From Capillidium heterosporum (Eukaryota; Entomophthoromycota; Entomophthoromycetes; Entomophthorales; Capillidiaceae), in assembly GCA_016630905.1 (NCBI GenBank), contig WBMQ01000001.1:1426001-1490000 (forward strand): a DNA stretch of 64,000 nt, in the 5' to 3' direction. Position 1 is the first letter of the stretch. Every line of letters starts with the position of its first letter. Positions 47,217-59,420 of the stretch are shown piece by piece. The notes below the pieces were generated by a model. It was not told the origin of the DNA, did no database searches, and worked only from the letters and a program-made list of their open reading frames with translations. A program made the translations under genes and the position numbers.

Positions 47217-48676
47217 ATGACTCGCTACTTTCAATTAGTTTTCATATACATGCTAGGCATCACTTGCTTACTAGATGACCTATTAGATACCGACATAAGC
47301 TTAGGCTGACTCTTCCAATAGCGTATACGATGATTTAGGATCTACCTATTTACTAGGGATATTTACCAACCAACTATCTACAGGTAAGCTACTCCAAACT
47401 TATCATCCACACTAACATTTATTTAAGTAATAAGCCAACTCAACTTGATAACCGGCGAGATATTAGATCCTATCCAACAATTGACGACATCTCAATCCAA
47501 GAAGCTAAAGCTAATAAGGTTCGAGAACAATCCTTTGATAATAGGCATATTGAAGCATCGAATAAACTTAAACAAGTTGAAGAGTATATCCAACTTACCA
47601 GGAATAAAGTTTATCGAGCCCAACCTTTTGCTCAACGCCACTGCAAGTATAGATACTGACAGTACCAGTCGAGATGAAAATGTGGACGGTATCACAAAAT
47701 CTAACGAAAGTGATTTGCGAGTCCAATCGAATCCACCTAGTTTCGGTTTAAGTCGTATATCCAGTAGAAAACTAAAGGACAGTAAGGATTTCATCTACGA
47801 TAAGGTGGGAGGGTAAAAATTAGGACATCAATTTATAGATTGCTAACTTTCTTTCAAAAATATAGGGTAGGCGTCGACATCTACGTTTTAGACTCGGGTA
47901 TCAATACCAACCATTTAGATTTTGAAGGAAGAGCTAAAATGGGTTATAACTTCATCCCCAACGAGTCGGATCAAGACTATTACGGGCATGGATCGCACGT
48001 TTCAGGGACCTTGATCGGCAAGAAATTCGGTGTCAGCAAACGTAGTAAAGCCATTGGCATAAAAATTCTCAACCGTAGGGGTGAAGGTACAACCGCTTAC
48101 GCCATCGAAGCAATAGCCAAAGTTATCAAAATGGCAGCTGCAACTAGACGCAAATCCATCATCAATTTAAGTTTAGCAGGTGGCTTTAGTCAAGCTTTAA
48201 ATGTAGCAGCTGATCATGCTGCAAGTCGAAGTATGATCCCAGTTGTAGTGGCAGCTGGTAACCAGAACTTGAATGCTTGTCAAGTTTCACCGGCGGGTGC
48301 TTTCAATGTATTGGCGGTAGCTAGCTCGAATTCGCAAGATAATATAGCAGGAACTTCTAATTCGGGACCTTGTGTAGGTATATTCGCACCTGGAGTTGGA
48401 GTTGTATCAGTTAGTCATACTAGTAACTTCGATTCGAGAGTTTTGAGTGGTACAAGGTAATTTGTTTTTATATAGAATAGTGATATACTAATGTGCTTTA
48501 ATAAAATTAGTATGGCAGCACCACATGTAGCGGGGATTTTGGCACTATTTTGGTCTAAACACCCTGAACTGACAGTCAAGCAACTTTACAGTTTGGTCAA
48601 GAAAAGAGGAACTAGGGACCAACTGAAGCATCTACCTATATTTACGACTAATCTGTTAGCTTACGACTTGCTTTGA
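47217..48676 (+). pseudogene. secreted subtilisin-like protease (S8, proteinase K type), one +1 break
   Basis: Exons are about 47217-47383, 47428-47812, 47866-48456 and 48511-48676, with short GT-AG introns. A signal-like N-terminus (MTRYFQLVFIYMLGITCLL) precedes an I9-type propeptide ending near KFIEPN. The catalytic domain has Asp in IYVLDSGI, His in GHGSHVSGT, the AAGNQNLNACQVSPA oxyanion region, and Ser in SGTSMAAPHVAG, whose Ser codon is split by the last intron. All of the mature enzyme is open. The only defect lies near 47306, where the frame shifts by one extra base (at TTAGGCT) between the signal peptide and propeptide. An alternative start or missed intron there could save the gene, so it may be functional. 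The product would be extracellular. Confidence 0.85.
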
Positions 48677-48932
48677 AAACTTTTAAATTCCTACTCTTTT
48701 CAAAAGTGGTGAGTGTGTCTATAGATAAAATAAATGTACTTTGCATGTAGTGTAGCATACATAGACAGCTTTATTGGGATATTAGATGGTGGGGGAAGAT
48801 AAAGTACGGTAGTAAAGGTAGGAGTAGCTATAGGAACGAAAAGGCTGCAGATTGAAGCATCCTTAATTTTTTGGTAAAAGGTACATATATATTGGAACGG
48901 AGAAAATAGAAAAGAGCTATAAAAGCTTTCAC

Positions 48933-49718
48933 TTACTTAAACTCCTGCTTGTGACCCGACGAGGAAGGGTTGCTTTGGTTACCTTCAGGGTAGGGATGCC
49001 CAGGCCCAAACGTACTTTCACCATAGCTTTTGAACTTGGGTGGGGTAGGTGGGTCTTCAGGCACTTCATTGGGATCCAACGTACCGATCTCCAACTGCTT
49101 CTTAAGTAGTTTAACTTCCTTATATAAAGTGGAATTCTCCTGTGCCAACTTGGCAACCTTTTCCTCCAACTCAGTTACATACACTTTTTTCTTGTGTCGT
49201 GACTCTTGGGCAGCTATACGGTTACGGATGAGACGACGTTGCCGCTTGTCGGTACCACTACCACCTTTAATAACTTGAGTAGGATCGTTGGGGTCAAGTT
49301 GACTGGACTCTTTAGTATCATCGTCACTGGTGTCACTGTTACCACTGCTAAAATCGGAGCTTCCGGGTTGTGAGGTCTCCTTACGTTTTAAAGTTTCTAC
49401 TTGAGTTGGTTGACTAGAAGTTGGGGCTTGAAGTTGAAGCACTGGAGGCTGAACATGGTTAGTTGGTTCCAAGTTAACTTTTGGTGCAACTGGGTCTGCC
49501 TTTTGGGGTGGGTCAGTTGGGTAGTATTGGTTGGGATAGGAAGTTGGATTGGTGACGTTGGGCTCTTCCGAGTTGAGTAAAGCGTGAATTTTGCTTTGTT
49601 TGGGTTTGGAGTTTTCATTTGTGTTTGTATTAGGGATAGGGTTGGTGCTGGGAATCGGATTGGGGTTAAGGATTTGACTAGTTGGTAGACTACCTTCCTT
49701 TTCTTTGTTACCTTCCAT
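48933..49718 (-). CDS. bZIP transcription factor
   Basis: A 261-residue single-exon protein. A Pro/Asn/Gln-rich N-terminal half is followed by an acidic Ser/Asp stretch, then a bZIP domain near residues 160-215. The basic region RRLIRNRIAAQESRHKKK has the N-x2-A-x2-SR core, and leucine heptads follow (ELEEKVAKLAQENSTLYKEV, then LLKKQLE). The basic region is closest in style to CREB3/ATF6-type factors (ISAQESRRKKK), but there is no membrane helix, so a soluble nuclear factor is likely. The C-terminus is Pro/Ser-rich and short. The start ATG at 49718 is the first in frame. Targets are unknown. Confidence 0.9.
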   Translation of the reverse strand: MEGNKEKEGSLPTSQILNPNPIPSTNPIPNTNTNENSKPKQSKIHALLNSEEPNVTNPTSYPNQYYPTDPPQKADPVAPKVNLEPTNHVQPPVLQLQAPTSSQPTQVETLKRKETSQPGSSDFSSGNSDTSDDDTKESSQLDPNDPTQVIKGGSGTDKRQRRLIRNRIAAQESRHKKKVYVTELEEKVAKLAQENSTLYKEVKLLKKQLEIGTLDPNEVPEDPPTPPKFKSYGESTFGPGHPYPEGNQSNPSSSGHKQEFK

Positions 49719-50735
49719 TATTTCGAAAACTTGGCTGAATTAAAAGCGACGTAAGCTTCCCATTTCAAAAATTTGACTTCTACAGCTTATTGCCATCAGC
49801 TCCCAGTTTCTCCAACTAGCACCATCAAATTTTTTAGGCTCTTTCTAGACCAACCAATAGCAACTCTGTATGCTATTACGTTGGTTGGTGGGAATTGGTT
49901 GATGGGGAGGTTTTAGTAAGTGGCCTAAAATTAGATACGTCATCAATCGTACTTGGAAATCCCAGATCTAACGGTATTGCTATTAATATGTACTTTCTAT
50001 TGGCTAATAAATCAGTTTTGCAGCATTTTATTCGAACCTTAAATTTATCCTTTTCAAAAGTCTTCACTTTAAAATCAGGCTGTATATACATCTGTGATAG
50101 AAAGTAAATAATCTTAAAAAAATAAAGTAACATTAAAAGATCATCAGTTTCATATATCTTTAAACCTCTTAATATATTATAATTCAAAAAATAACAAAAT
50201 TTACAAGTATATATATTCAATATAAGTAAAATTTCTAAAAAATATCTAGTTCCAATTAGCTGAAAGCTAAGTATATATATTTACATAAATTAGTTTATGA
50301 TAATTTACCATCCCTATAATATACTAATTGAAAATATATGGAAATAGTAAAATGCCTTTACTGTAGTTTAAGCATTCTAAAAACTAGCATCATTCCATAA
50401 GCTTAAAGACGAAATGATGAAAATAATTTTCATCAAGCTGATAGCAGTGATAGTTATCGCAATAAGTAATTTAACTAACTATACGTTCTACCTACCCTCA
50501 CAGCTAATGGAGATGCTTTATGTGGTGAAATAATTGCACTACAAATGACTTATAACGGTACTAGCAGATATCTATACAATTTTTTCATAAGTTTAGAAAT
50601 ACAACCTTTATTAAAAATTGAAATTTTAACAAATACTTTTCAAACTTTCTTACATATCCTTTATTTCATCCCAGGTAACTTAATTTACAAAGTAAATCTT
50701 ATAAGCCTTTGGTATTCCAAGCTGTTGGTCGAAAA
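49719..50735. other. upstream region of the bZIP gene, with a hairpin
   Basis: About 1 kb between the bZIP start and the 3' end of P450-1. A hairpin with a CCAAT-like motif lies at 49849-49889. No gene is supported. Confidence 0.5.
49849..49889. repeat. inverted repeat with CCAAT motif upstream of bZIP gene
   Basis: ACCAACCAATAGCA (49849-49862) and TGCTATTACGTTGGTTGGT (49871-49889) pair except for a five-base bulge. It lies about 130 bases before the bZIP start and may be regulatory. Confidence 0.55.
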
Positions 50736-52287
50736 TCAAACCCTGGGAGTGAAAATAAGGTCCAGATTTTCCGGCTTGTGGAAAGTGATTCCACTGACCA
50801 TAGGTTTCTCGTACTTGGTGTAGTTCGGACCTAGTTGAATGTCGAACTTTTGCAGCAAAATTGACATGACAACCTTCTGTTCCGTCAATGAGAAGCTCAT
50901 ACCAGCACCTAAATTAATAGATATATTTTTAAGTAGCAAATTACTAAATATTAAACTTACACATTCGACCCCCATAACCAAACGGCAACATATTGGTTTC
51001 CTCACCCCGCTTACCTTGGAATCGATCTGGGTTGAAAGTGTAAGGGTCCTCGTAATTGTTGATGTCAAGATGGGGCATCCAAAGAGTGAGGCTTACAAAA
51101 GTTTTTGGGGGGATTTTGAATCCATCACTTAACGTTGCGCCCTCTTCACAGTACCTATTCAATTGAGATACGGTAGATAAAACACGCATGCTTTCCTTGA
51201 TAACTTTATCCAAGTACTTCATATCCTTCTGCTGTTCGAAGCTAGGAATTACAACTCCACCAACGGTGCCTAAGATCTGCAAAGATCTCGGCACGTGCTT
51301 TCTCTTGAACATCCTAAATAATTAGCGAATATACAAAATTTAATATTACCTTATGTTTAGCGAGGAAATATAAGTTGGAAGTCAAAGTACTGGCGGTAGT
51401 GTCGTGCCCAGCCAAGAAGAATCCGATCAGGTTATCCAAAGTTTCGAGGTCGCTCAAATAAACACCCTCTGTATTCTTAGAAGCCTTAATCATCAAAGTA
51501 AGTAGATCTTCACCATCCTTCCTGTTTGCGATATCCTTTTTACGTTCGATTACGATGGCTTCCAGAAAGTCTCGGAAGGTCTGTACCTTTTTATGGGAAA
51601 CTTTTCGCGAAGGGATGAGCTCTTCCAAGGCCGGAATAATTAAAAACAAGGGATCAAAAATTGCAGTTTGGATTTCATGGTACAGCTGCAAGTACTTGTT
51701 TTGGCTTCCCAACTCCAATGCTTGAAAGTCGTAACCTAAGAGTTCCAGACCCAAAGCATCTAGCGTCAAAGCTTGAAATAACTCTGAAATACAAGTTACA
51801 TTCTTTCCTTCAATCAAAATACGATCCACCATCTTCAAAGCCAAATCACCAAAGACTTGGGTGGACCATTTCCGCTTCAAGACAGGGGTGACAACCTTAC
51901 GGATCCTACGCCACTGCTCACCATCCGCTTTGAACAACCCCGAAGTCCCAAAGAACTTGGCCATCAATGTCTTATCTTCGTAACCGACTGGCCATCCTTC
52001 GAAACTTGTCGACGTCCCCCAATATCTCCCTTATCGATGTAGATTTAGCAACAACGAGCTCCCACTTGCCCTGGTTCCAAGCTTTGGCGTAGCCATTTTT
52101 GAGGGTGGCCTTGTAGATCGTTTCGAACTGATCGACAAAGGTGATTCCTTTGAAATGGCCCATTAAAAATTGGAGTAGCGGTAACGTCGGTACATTTTTG
52201 AGATCTTTGGGAACTTTGAAGTATTGGTAGAGCTTGTAGGATGATAAACCCAGCTACCAAGTATAATATGAAACTCAGACTTGACAT
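50736..52287 (-). pseudogene. cytochrome P450, copy 1 (three +1 breaks)
   Basis: A microsomal-type P450, a haem monooxygenase anchored in the ER by its N-terminal helix. Exons are 51350-52287, 50961-51313 and 50736-50908. Motifs: AGHDTTAS (I-helix), KESMR (ExxR), FNPDRF, and the haem loop FGYGGRMC followed after an intron by GAGMSFS. Exon lengths are 938, 353 and 173 bases, against 936, 352 and 173 in the intact copy 2. That gives two extra bases in exon 1 (near 52237 and 52000) and one in exon 2 (near 51275). No introns explain them. The gene is a pseudogene unless the extra bases are artefacts. Substrate unknown. Confidence 0.87.
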
Positions 52288-53424
52288 TTTATAGAATGTT
52301 GTAAAAGATACAATCTATAAAAAATGAATATTTATTTGTTAACCAAGGAACTCATTAAGGCTCGAGTAGAGCCGGTTCCTTAACTTCTTCACTACACTTG
52401 ACGTATCTAACTCGTTCTAAAACCAAAGTCACAGATACTTGTGAATGAGTTAACCTCGTTTTGTAGAATTTCTATTTACTCACTTTGGCTATTTATTATC
52501 CAATGAAGCATTCGCCCTACAACTATTGGTAAAATCAAGTTGATGTATAGCAATTTGCCACAGCTCGGTGAAATCCAAAATGGCATTTAGGCCAAGCAAT
52601 GTGAAAATTGCTTCATTGTCAGGGATTGGATAAGAATATTGAACCAGATAAGAAGCAAAACATGTCACATTCTTTATTTTAGTCACGTTGCTTCACACTT
52701 TTATCACAAAATGGGTTGATTTTATCGAAAGACACCAACCCATCCAGAAACCTTGCTAAATTAAGAGTTAATCTCTCTCCTTTGCTGCTTCTGTTCTATA
52801 TAATATGTTCAAACTTTCAATTTTAAACTAAGGCTTTAGATAAATAGCTGGTACGATTGCCATTTCAACTTTGAGCCTCAAGAATTCAGACCCATATAAA
52901 TTTGTCCTTCATTATTTTATGATGACTGATCTTTATCCTTATTATCTACAAGATACGCCACTATTTGATCGATGGATTGAAGCCTGGTCGACTTTATTTT
53001 GAAATCCCTGAGGAATGTCCAGTACTCATAGCTATGTTTGCTACAGTAACTATAATTGAAAGGAAATTAAAGTAATTAGCAATTTGAGAGGAGGTAGGTC
53101 AATTGGTACACCTTTTAACTGAATGGTTCTCAAGGGAGCTAATACTCTATCTATAAACTCAAACTGTAAACTTTGCTTAGACTTGCTAATATTCAAAGTA
53201 GCACTATTAGTTTTAACTATGATGATGTAGCAATAGACTAATAACCCGATAGATCTAAAAATAAAACTATTTAATAAGCTTAGAATAGTAGAAAAGGAAT
53301 CCGATATAAAAGCTTGCACATATTTAAACTATCACTACAATTGATTTTATTCCAACCAAAATATAAATTTAAACTACATTTAGGGTATCTTATATATGAA
53401 CTGCTCTTAATAAGAATTTCCAAC
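52288..53424. other. intergenic between P450 copies 1 and 2
   Basis: AT-rich, with fragments of open frame but no family match; no supported gene. Confidence 0.5.
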
Positions 53425-54977
53425 CTAAATCCTAGGCCTGAAGATGACATCCAGATTGGTGATCCGCACTAAACCTGAAGAGCAGAGTAATGGAAACTCT
53501 TCTTTAGCACAGCTTGGACTTAGTTCTAACTCATACTTCTGCAACAATATCGACATGACGACCCGCTGCTCCGTCAACGAAAAGCTCATGCCACCACCTA
53601 AATTGTAAAATTTTAAAATTACTACCTATCAAATTGAAGTTTATAAATAACTTACACATATGACCACCATGACCGAAGGGCGTCCAATGTAATTCTTCCT
53701 TACCTCTGATATCTTGAAATCTTTCCGGATTAAAGCTGTAGGGATCAGGGTAGATTTTCACATCGTGATGTGAGATCCAAGGTATTAAAGTAATAGGAGT
53801 ATTCCTGGGGATGACGAATCCATCACTCAACGTTGCCCCTTCGGCACAGTATCGAAGAATCTGAGGTACTGTGGTAATGATGCGCATACTTTCTTTGATG
53901 ATCTTGTCCATATACTTCATACTTAGCTGTTGCTCGAAAGAAGGTGTTAGGATTCCGTCATCCCCTACTGTCTCAAGGACTTCTCTACGAGCTTTTGTTT
54001 GGATATCCTAAACTATTAGTATTTATAAGCGTATATAGTACCTTGTGTTTAGCCAGATAATAGAGAGTAGTTGCCAAAGTGCTAGCAGTTGTATCATGGC
54101 CAGCCATAAACATCCCGGTCAAATTGTTCAAGATTTCAGCATCGTCCATGTGGTAGCCCTCGTTACCGTTTGAAGATTGTATCATACGCGTCACCAGATC
54201 TTCACCAACTTTGTATTTAGTTAAACCATGTCTACGTTCGACGATTATTTGATTAATGAAGTCTCTAAACTTTTGGCATTTATCGTGTACAACTTTTCTC
54301 CAAGGCACCACCTCTTCCAGAAATGGGAACATGTAGTAGAGGGGGTGAAATAGTCCTTCTACGACGTCGTGGTACAACTTGAAGCTGGGGTCAGTCCCCC
54401 ACCGCTCCAAAGCCTGGAAGTTGTGACTCAACAGCTCTAGCCCCATAGCATCTAGGGTTAGGTTTTGCAGGAGATCTAGTGTGTTTGCTGGATGCCTACC
54501 TTCCGCTTCTATCCTTTTTATCATAATTTTGGTGACATTTGCGAAGGTCTGAGTTGACCACTTCCTCTTCAAAGACGGGTTGATGATCCTGCGGTGGCGA
54601 CGCCAAACTTTTCCGTCGCTGTGAAACAAGTTGGACAATCCAAAGAATCTAAACATCATGGTTTTGTCTACAAAATCTTTTGGTTTCTTGAGAAATAGCT
54701 GATCGTTACTCAACACTTCCTTTATATGCTCATTCTTAGATAGCACGATCTCCCACCTGCCTTGTCGCCATAGCTTCGCGTACCCATCTTTCATATTGGG
54801 TTTATATACGGTTTTGATCTTAAGGTCAAAGGGTGTACCTTTGAAATGGCATCTTAGGACAGACAAAAAGGATACGGTTGGAAAGCCTTTAAGACCTTCG
54901 GGAACTCGGAATCGTCTATATATGTGGTAGCTCAGATATAAGATCAATAAAATTAGTATTGAGCTCAGTCCTATCAT
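53425..54977 (-). CDS. cytochrome P450, copy 2 (intact)
   Basis: The only uninterrupted member of the local P450 cluster: exons 54042-54977, 53656-54007 and 53425-53597 give 486 residues. An N-terminal anchor helix (SSILILLILYLSYHIY) is followed by a Pro-rich hinge (FRVPEGLKGFPTV). The WRRHRR C-helix, AGHDTTAS oxygen-activation motif, KESMR (ExxR), and FNPERF are present. The haem loop reads FGHGGHMC with GGGMSF after the intron, so His replaces the usual Arg two residues before the Cys ligand. It would act at the ER membrane with a P450 reductase. The family number cannot be set by eye. The third intron splits the Cys-ligand codon, as in all copies. Confidence 0.92.
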
Positions 54978-55614
54978 TTTGTAAGTAGTATAGAATATTG
55001 TGAATTTAATAAACTTGTTCAGAGTTCAAATATTTTATAGATACTTGAATTGTCTTAGCCTAATCTATTGATAGACATCCATACTTTTGATTTGATATAT
55101 ACGCTACATATCATGTCAATCTCCTCTATAAATGTATTATAGTAAAACAAAGGTATGAGTATTATTACTGGCTAATCCAAGATGAAAAATTCCCAAAACA
55201 TTCGCACATCTATCAGCCAAAGTATATTCAAAAAATTACACTGCAGAATTTATACAATCCTTAATCTGTAAAAACCCTAAGAGCTACTATGTACAAGCCT
55301 GTTTGTTAATAAAAGTGAAAGCTTAATAGAAGGGAATGAGATTTATTGGTTTATATTGATTCATCTGACAGTCAGTGAGGATGAGGCATTTAGATAATTC
55401 TTCTCCCAGCTAGATTTGCTTCCGTAAAAATTGGAGTATAGTTGGATAAATTTAAATTGCCAAAGTTAGGCAATTCCTTTAAAAATGATGGTATAGGATA
55501 CATTTGGAGTTTTGAACTGAAAAACTTGATTTTGGACAAAGGAAAGATGATTTCAGGAAACCTATTGTAGTGTAGGTGGAGTATCTATCATAATTTGTGA
55601 CAAAATTTTCAATT
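54978..55614. other. intergenic between P450 copies 2 and 3
   Basis: AT-rich; no supported feature. Confidence 0.5.
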
Positions 55615-57180
55615 CTAAACCCTAGGCTTGAAGATGACGTCTAGATCAATGATCCGCACCAAACCCGACGTACATAGCGTTGGGAACTTATCCTTGGCAC
55701 ATCTCGGGCCTAGCTCTACTTCATATTTCTGCAAAAGTATAGACATGGACAACTCGCTGCTCTGTAAAGGAAAAATTGACTCCAGCACCTAGGTTCAAAG
55801 CATAAAGTTAGCATCCAATTATCTAAAATCAATTTACACTTGCGACCCTCCATGACCGAAAGCTACCCAATTTAACTCCTCATTACTATTACTGTACCGA
55901 AACCGTTCTGGATCAAATTGATAAGGGTTTGGGTATACAGCTTCGTCATGGTGTGGGATCCACGGTACTAAGGTGACGAAAGTGCCCTTAGGAATGACAA
56001 ACCCGTCACTCAAAGTTATTCCTTCAGCACAATACCTAAGAATCTGAGGCAGTGCAGTAACCACACGCATACTTTCCTTGATGACCATGTCCATATACTT
56101 CATGTGCAACTGCTGCTCGAAGCTGGGAGTAAAAACACCACCATCACCTACCATCTCAAGGATTTCGCCACGGACTTTGGTTTGTATATCCTAAAGTATT
56201 AGTGTGGATATATGCAGATGCAGTGGTACCTTATGCTTAGCTAAAAAGTAGAGAGTAGTCACCAAAGTGTTGGCGGTTGTATCATGGCCAGCCAAGAACA
56301 ATCCATGTTAGATTATTTAAGATCTCCAAGTCATCCAAGCAGGCGTCCTCTAGACTCTGGGTCGACTTTACCATGAGGGTTACCATATCCTTACCTACCT
56401 TTCCATCTGCGACATCTCGCTTACAGTTCGATGACAATATCATTGATAAAGGCTCTGAACTGATCGCATTTGGCATGTAAGACTTTGCGAGCTGGTACCA
56501 CATGCTCCAAAAATGGGAAGATGTAGTAAAAGGGGTGGAACATAGCGGCCTGGACGTCGTGGTAGATCTGAAAATTCTTATTGGTGCTACCCAACTCCAG
56601 AGCTTGGAAAGCGTACCCTAAGATTGCTAAACCCATGCCATCCATAGTTAGATACTGCAGCAGACTTAACATGTCTGTAGGATGCCTATTTTCCATCCTC
56701 AATTCTTTCAATTAGCTTTTTAGTGACATCCGCAAACAATTCGGTTGACCACTTCTGCTTGAGAGAAGGATTAATTATCTTACGATGGCGCAACCACTCT
56801 TCGCCGTCACTTGATAGCACGTTGGATTTTCCAAAGAATCTACCTACCATAGTCCTATCTACGTACCCATGCGGTCGCTTGGTGAAAATTGAATCGTTAC
56901 CTAATACTTCCTTGATGTACTCTGTCTTGGATAACAGAATTTCCCACCGGCCTTGTCGCCACAGCTTAGCGTACCCGTCCTTCATGTTGGGTTTGAATAC
57001 TTTTTCTATCTGCTGATCGAAGGGTACATCCTTAAAGTGACACCTCAACATGGATAAGAATGATACGGTTGGGAGACCTCTAAGACCTTTTGGAATTCGA
57101 AATCGCTTGTATAAGCCATAGCCAAAGTACAGCAGAAACAAAGTTAGTACAACAAAAACAAATGCCATACTGTAAGTCAT
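55615..57180 (-). pseudogene. cytochrome P450, copy 3 (five +1 breaks)
   Basis: Closest to copy 2 in sequence (shared RCHFK, KPNMKDGYAKLWRQGRWEI, KYMD, KESMR). Exons are 56230-57180, 55838-56190 and 55615-55788, of 951, 353 and 174 bases. Relative to the reading frame, exon 1 has three extra bases (near 56695, 56415 and 56308, the last inside the I-helix motif), exon 2 has one (near 55847, in the haem loop), and exon 3 has one (near 55744). The haem loop reads FGHGG, then RKC and GAGVNFS in the next frame. Five one-base insertions and no deletion is striking. It cannot code for an enzyme by ordinary translation. Confidence 0.87.
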
Positions 57181-57877
57181 GAATAGTGCTATGAATTTAA
57201 TAAAATTAGCAATTGATTAAATATTAAATTTAGCTGGCACTTGAAGCATCTTGGCTTAATATTTTGATAAGCATTGCTACTCTAAATCAACTTATTTGTT
57301 ACGTTCAAGGATCGTCCTTTCAATCTAAAACTGTATGGCGACAGTACAAGACCTTGGAGTTTGCTACTGAATAACAGATTTCTAAAATATTTGTACATTT
57401 TACCACCGACTGCCTAAATCTCTATACATTTGTTAATTGCTGATAAATAAGCAATCATTAATTTGAGATTTCAACCTGAACGGCTGATAAGCATGTATAA
57501 GCTTGTACATTTGATGAAAAGTGGTGGCTGTTTAGTTTGGATTAGTCAAGTGAGCGACATATAGCCTTCAATCTGATCATTTTATTGATATGAACTCAAT
57601 TTCAGTAGACCAAAACTCCAGCTACTTAACCAGCTCTATTAGATGTGATGAATAATATCACATATTGGATACGTTTTTATTGGTTATGCAAATATGCTTC
57701 TTGCGAATACTAAAACCAGAGATTCTACATGTCCATCCTAAATGCAATCAAGCTTCGCATGGAAGATAGACCAATATTATTACAAATGTAAGTTGCCATA
57801 GAAGTTATGAATGGAATACAATTGAAATTTTTAACACCTTTCAAAAATATATTTCAATTGATTTAACCCATTTAGAA
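57181..57877. other. divergent spacer between P450 copies 3 and 4
   Basis: About 700 bases serving as upstream region for both genes. No clear motif. Confidence 0.5.
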
Positions 57878-59420
57878 ATGTCATATTTGAGTTCAGTATT
57901 ATACTTGGTGGCTGGGTATAGCATCTATAAAATCTATAAGGTATTTCAAGTCCCAGAAGAGCTCAAAAATCTGCCTACTATCTCCTTATTATCGTTTCTA
58001 GTTGGTCATTTCAAGGAGATACCGTACGATGAACAGCTCGAGTCAATAACAAAACCAGCTCTTAAAGAAGGGTATGCCAAACTGTGGCAGAACGGTAAAT
58101 GGCGAGTCATCATTTCTAGAATCGAGGATATCAAGGAGGTTTTTGGTGATGCAGGCAGGTTTCCAAAGTGGCCTCAGGGTTACGTCAACAAGAATATACT
58201 TGCTAGATTCCTAGGAGATTCGGGGCTCTTTGCAGCTGATGGAGATATGTGGAGACGGCACCGTAAGGTTATGAACTTACCCTTTCGAAAGCAATGGTCT
58301 ACTCAGACTTTTGCCCAATGTGCCAATCATATGATTGAGCGTATAATTATAGAGAAGGAGAGCCCTGTTTATATAGCAAAGTTACTTGAGCCTTTAGCTT
58401 TAGATGCCTTAGGATTAGAGTTGTTAGGGTACGACTTCAAAGCCTTACAGTTGAACGGTAACGACGAACACTTCATACTTTACCAGGATATAGTGGCCAA
58501 TATGTTCGACCTGATATTCCTTATGTTTCCTTTTTTGGAGGACGTTGTACCTTCGCGAAAGATCCTCCATGACAAGTGTAGGAGATTTAGAGCCTTCATC
58601 AAAGAAATTATTGTCGAACGTACTAAGAATATGGAAACTGATCGAACCAATGAAGATCTGTTGACTTTGATGATTAAAGCATCGCATAACAGTGAATATG
58701 CCTACATGGATGCTAACGAAATCTTGGATAATACAGTTGGGTTCTTTGTAGCTGGTCACGATACAACCTCCTGCGCCTTAACTTCGGCTCTATATTTTTT
58801 AGCTAAACACCAGGTACTAAATGGATATACGAAACAATATATTAATTTATTAGGATATACAAGTGAAAGCCCGTGAAGAAATAGCCCAAGTCCTAGGGAC
58901 CAATGAATCGTAACCCCCACCTTTGAACAGCAGAAGAATTTGAAGTACTTGGATAAAGTTATCAAGGAGAGTATGCGTATGATATCACCTATCTCCCAGA
59001 TGACGCGTTACTGCCCTAAAGGAACGATCCTCAATAGTGGTTTTAAAATCCCTAAGGAAACTTTCGTCCAGATGGAGCTTTGGATGCCTCACTACAATGA
59101 AAATATATACCCAAACCCCTATCAATTCAACCCGGAGAGATTCCAAGGCTCGAGAAGTAAAGAAGAGGCCAGCTTGTTGACTTTTGGTTACGGTGGTAGT
59201 CTATGTAAGCTTTTTTGTTATGTTGATGGCTGAAATACTTTATTTAGGTGCCGGCAAAAGCTTCTCCATAACTTTGGAAAGGGTTGTCCTGGCATTACTA
59301 CTCCAGAAGTTTGATATGAAACTAGGTCCGAACTCTTTAGCTCAAAAGAAACCTCACTTGCATCCAGTTGCATTGAAGAAGCCAGAGAATCTAGACCTCG
59401 TGTTTACTGCAAGAAATTAA
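57878..59420 (+). pseudogene. cytochrome P450, copy 4 (one -1 break)
   Basis: The only plus-strand member of the cluster and closest to copy 1 (MSYLSSVLYLVAGY against MSSLSFILYLVAGF). Exons are 57878-58813, 58854-59204 and 59248-59420, of 936, 351 and 173 bases; the one-base deficit in exon 2 is near 58909, just before TPTFEQQ. Motifs: AGHDTTSC, KESMR, FNPERF, haem loop FGYGGSLC with GAGKSFS. Ser replaces the usual Arg before the Cys. AATAAA follows the stop. Because there is a single defect, this copy might be recent or the defect an assembly error. Substrate unknown. Confidence 0.87.

Noticed and set aside
52489-53319. Two minus-strand frames between P450 copies
   Set aside because: The longer lacks an ATG at its start and neither resembles a known family.
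18917-59420. Euplotes- or Ty1-style programmed +1 frameshifting with a fixed slippery site
   Set aside because: The 13 sites do not share one heptamer or a stop in the A site; only partial recurrences (TTT-C-GA, TTA-G-GCT) are seen. Kept only as an open option in the findings.
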